DNA of 13,166 nucleotides, from contig DXEQ01000277.1 in the NCBI GenBank assembly GCA_019114885.1, forward strand, positions 1 through 13,166. Reading direction: 5' to 3'. This document shows positions 11,303 through 13,166 of the stretch, one piece after another. This DNA comes from Candidatus Anaerobutyricum stercoripullorum. Its GTDB lineage: Bacteria; Bacillota; Clostridia; Lachnospirales; Lachnospiraceae. Within the stretch, counting starts at the first letter, position 1. The number at the start of each line of letters is the position of its first letter. A program made the position numbers and the translations under genes. The notes under the pieces are model-generated. The model worked only from the letters and a program-made list of their open reading frames with translations, ran no database searches and was not told the DNA's origin.

Positions 11303-12615
11303 CAGAAGGTCACCGTGATCTCAGTGCCTTTTCCTTCCTGACTGTTTAAGGTAATCTCCGCATTGTGAATCGCCACCACATGTTTGACGATGGCAAGCCC
11401 CAGACCGGTGCCTCCGGTCTGCTTGGACCGGCTTTTATCCACCCGGTAGAAACGCTCAAACACCCGGTCCTGGTGTTCTCTCGGAATACCGATACCGGTA
11501 TCGCTGACCTGCAGGAAGGCGTGGCCGTTTTCCGCGCCCACCCGGACGGTGACGCTGCCGTTTTTCACATTGTAGCGGATGGCATTGTTACAGAGGTTAT
11601 CGATAAGCTCCGCGATCATGTCTTTATTGGCCGTGATGCAGGTGGACACACCCACACAGGCGATGCTGACGTCATTTTTCTGCGCGTAGATCTTCAGATT
11701 ATCCACGCAGCGTTCCGCCAGCTCATTCAGATCAAAAGTCTCCGTGGACTCCTGACTGACGCCGTTATCCAGCTCGGACAGACGGATCGTATCGTTGATC
11801 AGCGACAGCAGCCGCTCCGCATTCTGCCGGATCTTGGCGGAGAATTCCGGAATCTCCGCTGTGCCGACCATACCGTTCTCCATCAGCTCCGCGTAGCCGG
11901 ATATTGCGGTCAGCGGAGTCTTGAGCTCATGGGATACATTTGCTGTAAAATCCTGCCGCATCTGCGCCGCTTCCAGGATATCGGCATGCTGCATTCGAAT
12001 GATGTGGGCAAAAGGGCGCAGTTCCTTATAAGGCGGGACGACGGAATAATCGTCGATATTGACCGCCATCTCCTCGATTGGTCCGATGATGCTCCTGGTC
12101 AAAAATCTGGCCAGGATGATACAGAGGACAATCATAAAAAGCATGGTGGCCGCCGCCATGGGAACCATGCTGTTGGCAATACTCCAGACATTCTCCTCCT
12201 CTTTGGACACCCGCAGCACAGAACCGTCCTCCAGACGCAGCGCATAGTAATAGGTACTTTTGTTCATGGTCTCGGACTCCCGCACCGATTCCCCTTCACC
12301 GTGGGCAAAGGCCTCCTGCACTTCCGGCCGCTGCGCGTGATTTTCCATCCTGCCCTCATCTGCGCTGTTGTCATAGAGCACCGTACCGTTGCTGCCAATC
12401 CAGGTCACCCGCAGGGTATCCGAGTCAAAGAAATACCCGGTCTGGTTATCTTCCTGGAAAATGTGCGTATCCCGCAGGGTATCCGCCACGGTCGCCAAAT
12501 CCTCTTTCACCTGTTCTTCGTATACGTTGTAAAATATCCGGAACATGACCAGCATGGTGATGACGATGGCCAGCACCGAGATGCCGATCAGCTGCAAATT
12601 AATCTTCTTTTTCAT
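11302..12615 (-). CDS. Sensor histidine kinase (PhoR-like)
   Basis: This is a 437-residue membrane kinase. Its order is TM1 (about 7-29), an extracytoplasmic sensor region (about 30-148), TM2 (about 150-172), a short linker, a HisKA domain with the phospho-accepting His229 in FTANVSHELKTPLTAISGY, and an HATPase_c domain with N-box DNLCNNAIRYN, G1 VSDTGIGIP, F-box RFYRVDKSRSK and G2 GTGLGLAIVKH. It autophosphorylates and passes phosphate to the response regulator encoded 3 nt upstream. A clear HAMP domain is not visible in the linker. The signal is unknown. The convergently terminated ABC operon lies next downstream, but no regulatory link is shown by the sequence. Confidence 0.93.
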   Translation of the reverse strand: MKKKINLQLIGISVLAIVITMLVMFRIFYNVYEEQVKEDLATVADTLRDTHIFQEDNQTGYFFDSDTLRVTWIGSNGTVLYDNSADEGRMENHAQRPEVQEAFAHGEGESVRESETMNKSTYYYALRLEDGSVLRVSKEEENVWSIANSMVPMAAATMLFMIVLCIILARFLTRSIIGPIEEMAVNIDDYSVVPPYKELRPFAHIIRMQHADILEAAQMRQDFTANVSHELKTPLTAISGYAELMENGMVGTAEIPEFSAKIRQNAERLLSLINDTIRLSELDNGVSQESTETFDLNELAERCVDNLKIYAQKNDVSIACVGVSTCITANKDMIAELIDNLCNNAIRYNVKNGSVTVRVGAENGHAFLQVSDTGIGIPREHQDRVFERFYRVDKSRSKQTGGTGLGLAIVKHVVAIHNAEITLNSQEGKGTEITVTF

Positions 12616-12618
12616 ATA

Positions 12619-13166
12619 TCACTCCATCACATATCCCACGTTGCGGACAGTCTTGATGTGCGCGCCGTTCTCACCCAGCTTTTTGCGCAGTGTCTTGATG
12701 TGCATGTCCACTGTCCGGGATTCACCTTCAAACTCCGTATCCCACACTCTCTGCATGATCATCTCTCTGGTCATGACGATACCAGCGTTGCGCATGAGCA
12801 GCTTCAAAAGCTCATACTCCTTGTATGTAAGCTCCACGGCCTCATTCTGCGAATAGGCCATATGCCGTTCATCGTCCAGAAAGACGTCGCCGATGGTCAG
12901 AAACTTATTCTCCGACTGTTCCACCGTCCGGCGCAGCACCGCCTTGACCCGGGTGATAAACTCAATGATGGAGAACGGTTTTCTGATATAATCATCCGCT
13001 CCGATATCCAGTCCCCGGACCATGTCGATCTCCGACGTCTTGGCTGTCACCATGATCACCGGCATCTTCTTTGTGATCGGATTCTGGCGAATCTTCCTGA
13101 CGATCTCGTAGCCGTCCTCATCGGGCAGCATCACGTCCAGAATTGCCAGATCCGGGACTTTCTCTT
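12619..13166 (-). CDS. OmpR/PhoB-family response regulator (N-terminus outside window)
   Basis: The gene runs off the right end of the window. The visible part starts in the receiver domain at PDLAILDVMLPDEDGYE, whose LDVMLP Asp is the phosphorylation site. It continues with the conserved Thr/Ala VTAKTSEID and the Lys in YIRKPFS. The DNA-binding domain has the winged-helix pattern LTYKEYELLKLLMRN, MQRVWDTEFEGESRTVDMHIKTLRKKLG and the C-terminal KTVRNVGYVME. It is the response partner of the kinase that follows 3 nt later and presumably is a transcription regulator. The start codon and first roughly 40-50 residues are not in the window. Confidence 0.93.
   Translation of the reverse strand, partial: EKVPDLAILDVMLPDEDGYEIVRKIRQNPITKKMPVIMVTAKTSEIDMVRGLDIGADDYIRKPFSIIEFITRVKAVLRRTVEQSENKFLTIGDVFLDDERHMAYSQNEAVELTYKEYELLKLLMRNAGIVMTREMIMQRVWDTEFEGESRTVDMHIKTLRKKLGENGAHIKTVRNVGYVME

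Overview
The window comes from a moderately GC-rich Firmicute, most probably a gut-type clostridium of the Lachnospiraceae. Support for this is the PadR/DUF1700/DUF4097 cassette, a clostridial-type FeoA/FeoB pair, strong AGGAGG-type ribosome binding sites, and a classic amino-acid ABC operon beside an OmpR/PhoB-type two-component system. The taxonomic call is inference from gene style, not from a search.

Layout. (1) At 1-1950 (+) lies a tightly packed operon: a PadR regulator cut by the window start, a HAAS/DUF1700 membrane protein and a DUF4097 beta-repeat envelope protein, closed by a probable terminator. (2) At 2046-8183 (+) lies a ferrous iron uptake operon, feoA-feoB, in which feoB is split in two by a 3,607-bp insertion between 12-bp repeats at 3726-3737 and 7333-7344. 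(3) The insertion carries, on the minus strand, a small acidic ORF, an r1t-type holin and a GH25 lysozyme (a phage lysis cassette), and on the plus strand a serine recombinase. A divergent control region with palindromic operator-like sites separates the two arms. (4) At 8184-8625 there is a gene-poor stretch with four 37-bp palindromic tandem repeats, a promoter-like and hairpin segment that could make a small RNA, and the strong terminator of the next operon. (5) At 8626-11040 (-) is an amino-acid ABC transporter operon (binding protein, permease, ATPase); the permease has an apparent 1-nt frameshift near its N-terminus. (6) At 11302-13166 (-) is a response regulator (cut by the window end) followed by its sensor kinase, closed by a terminator.

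The main discovery candidate is the element in feoB. Removing exactly 3,607 bp rejoins the two feoB halves in frame (a 729-residue protein with the family's GFGCN motif restored across the junction). The core repeat has two 5-bp inverted arms around a central TG, as expected for a serine-recombinase crossover site. The reconstructed attP and attB each show further but different dyad symmetry. The element therefore looks like a small phage-derived, precisely excisable interruption of an iron transporter gene, comparable in logic to gene-splitting elements such as comK prophages, skin elements or the nifD element. Whether it excises, and under what conditions, cannot be read from the sequence.
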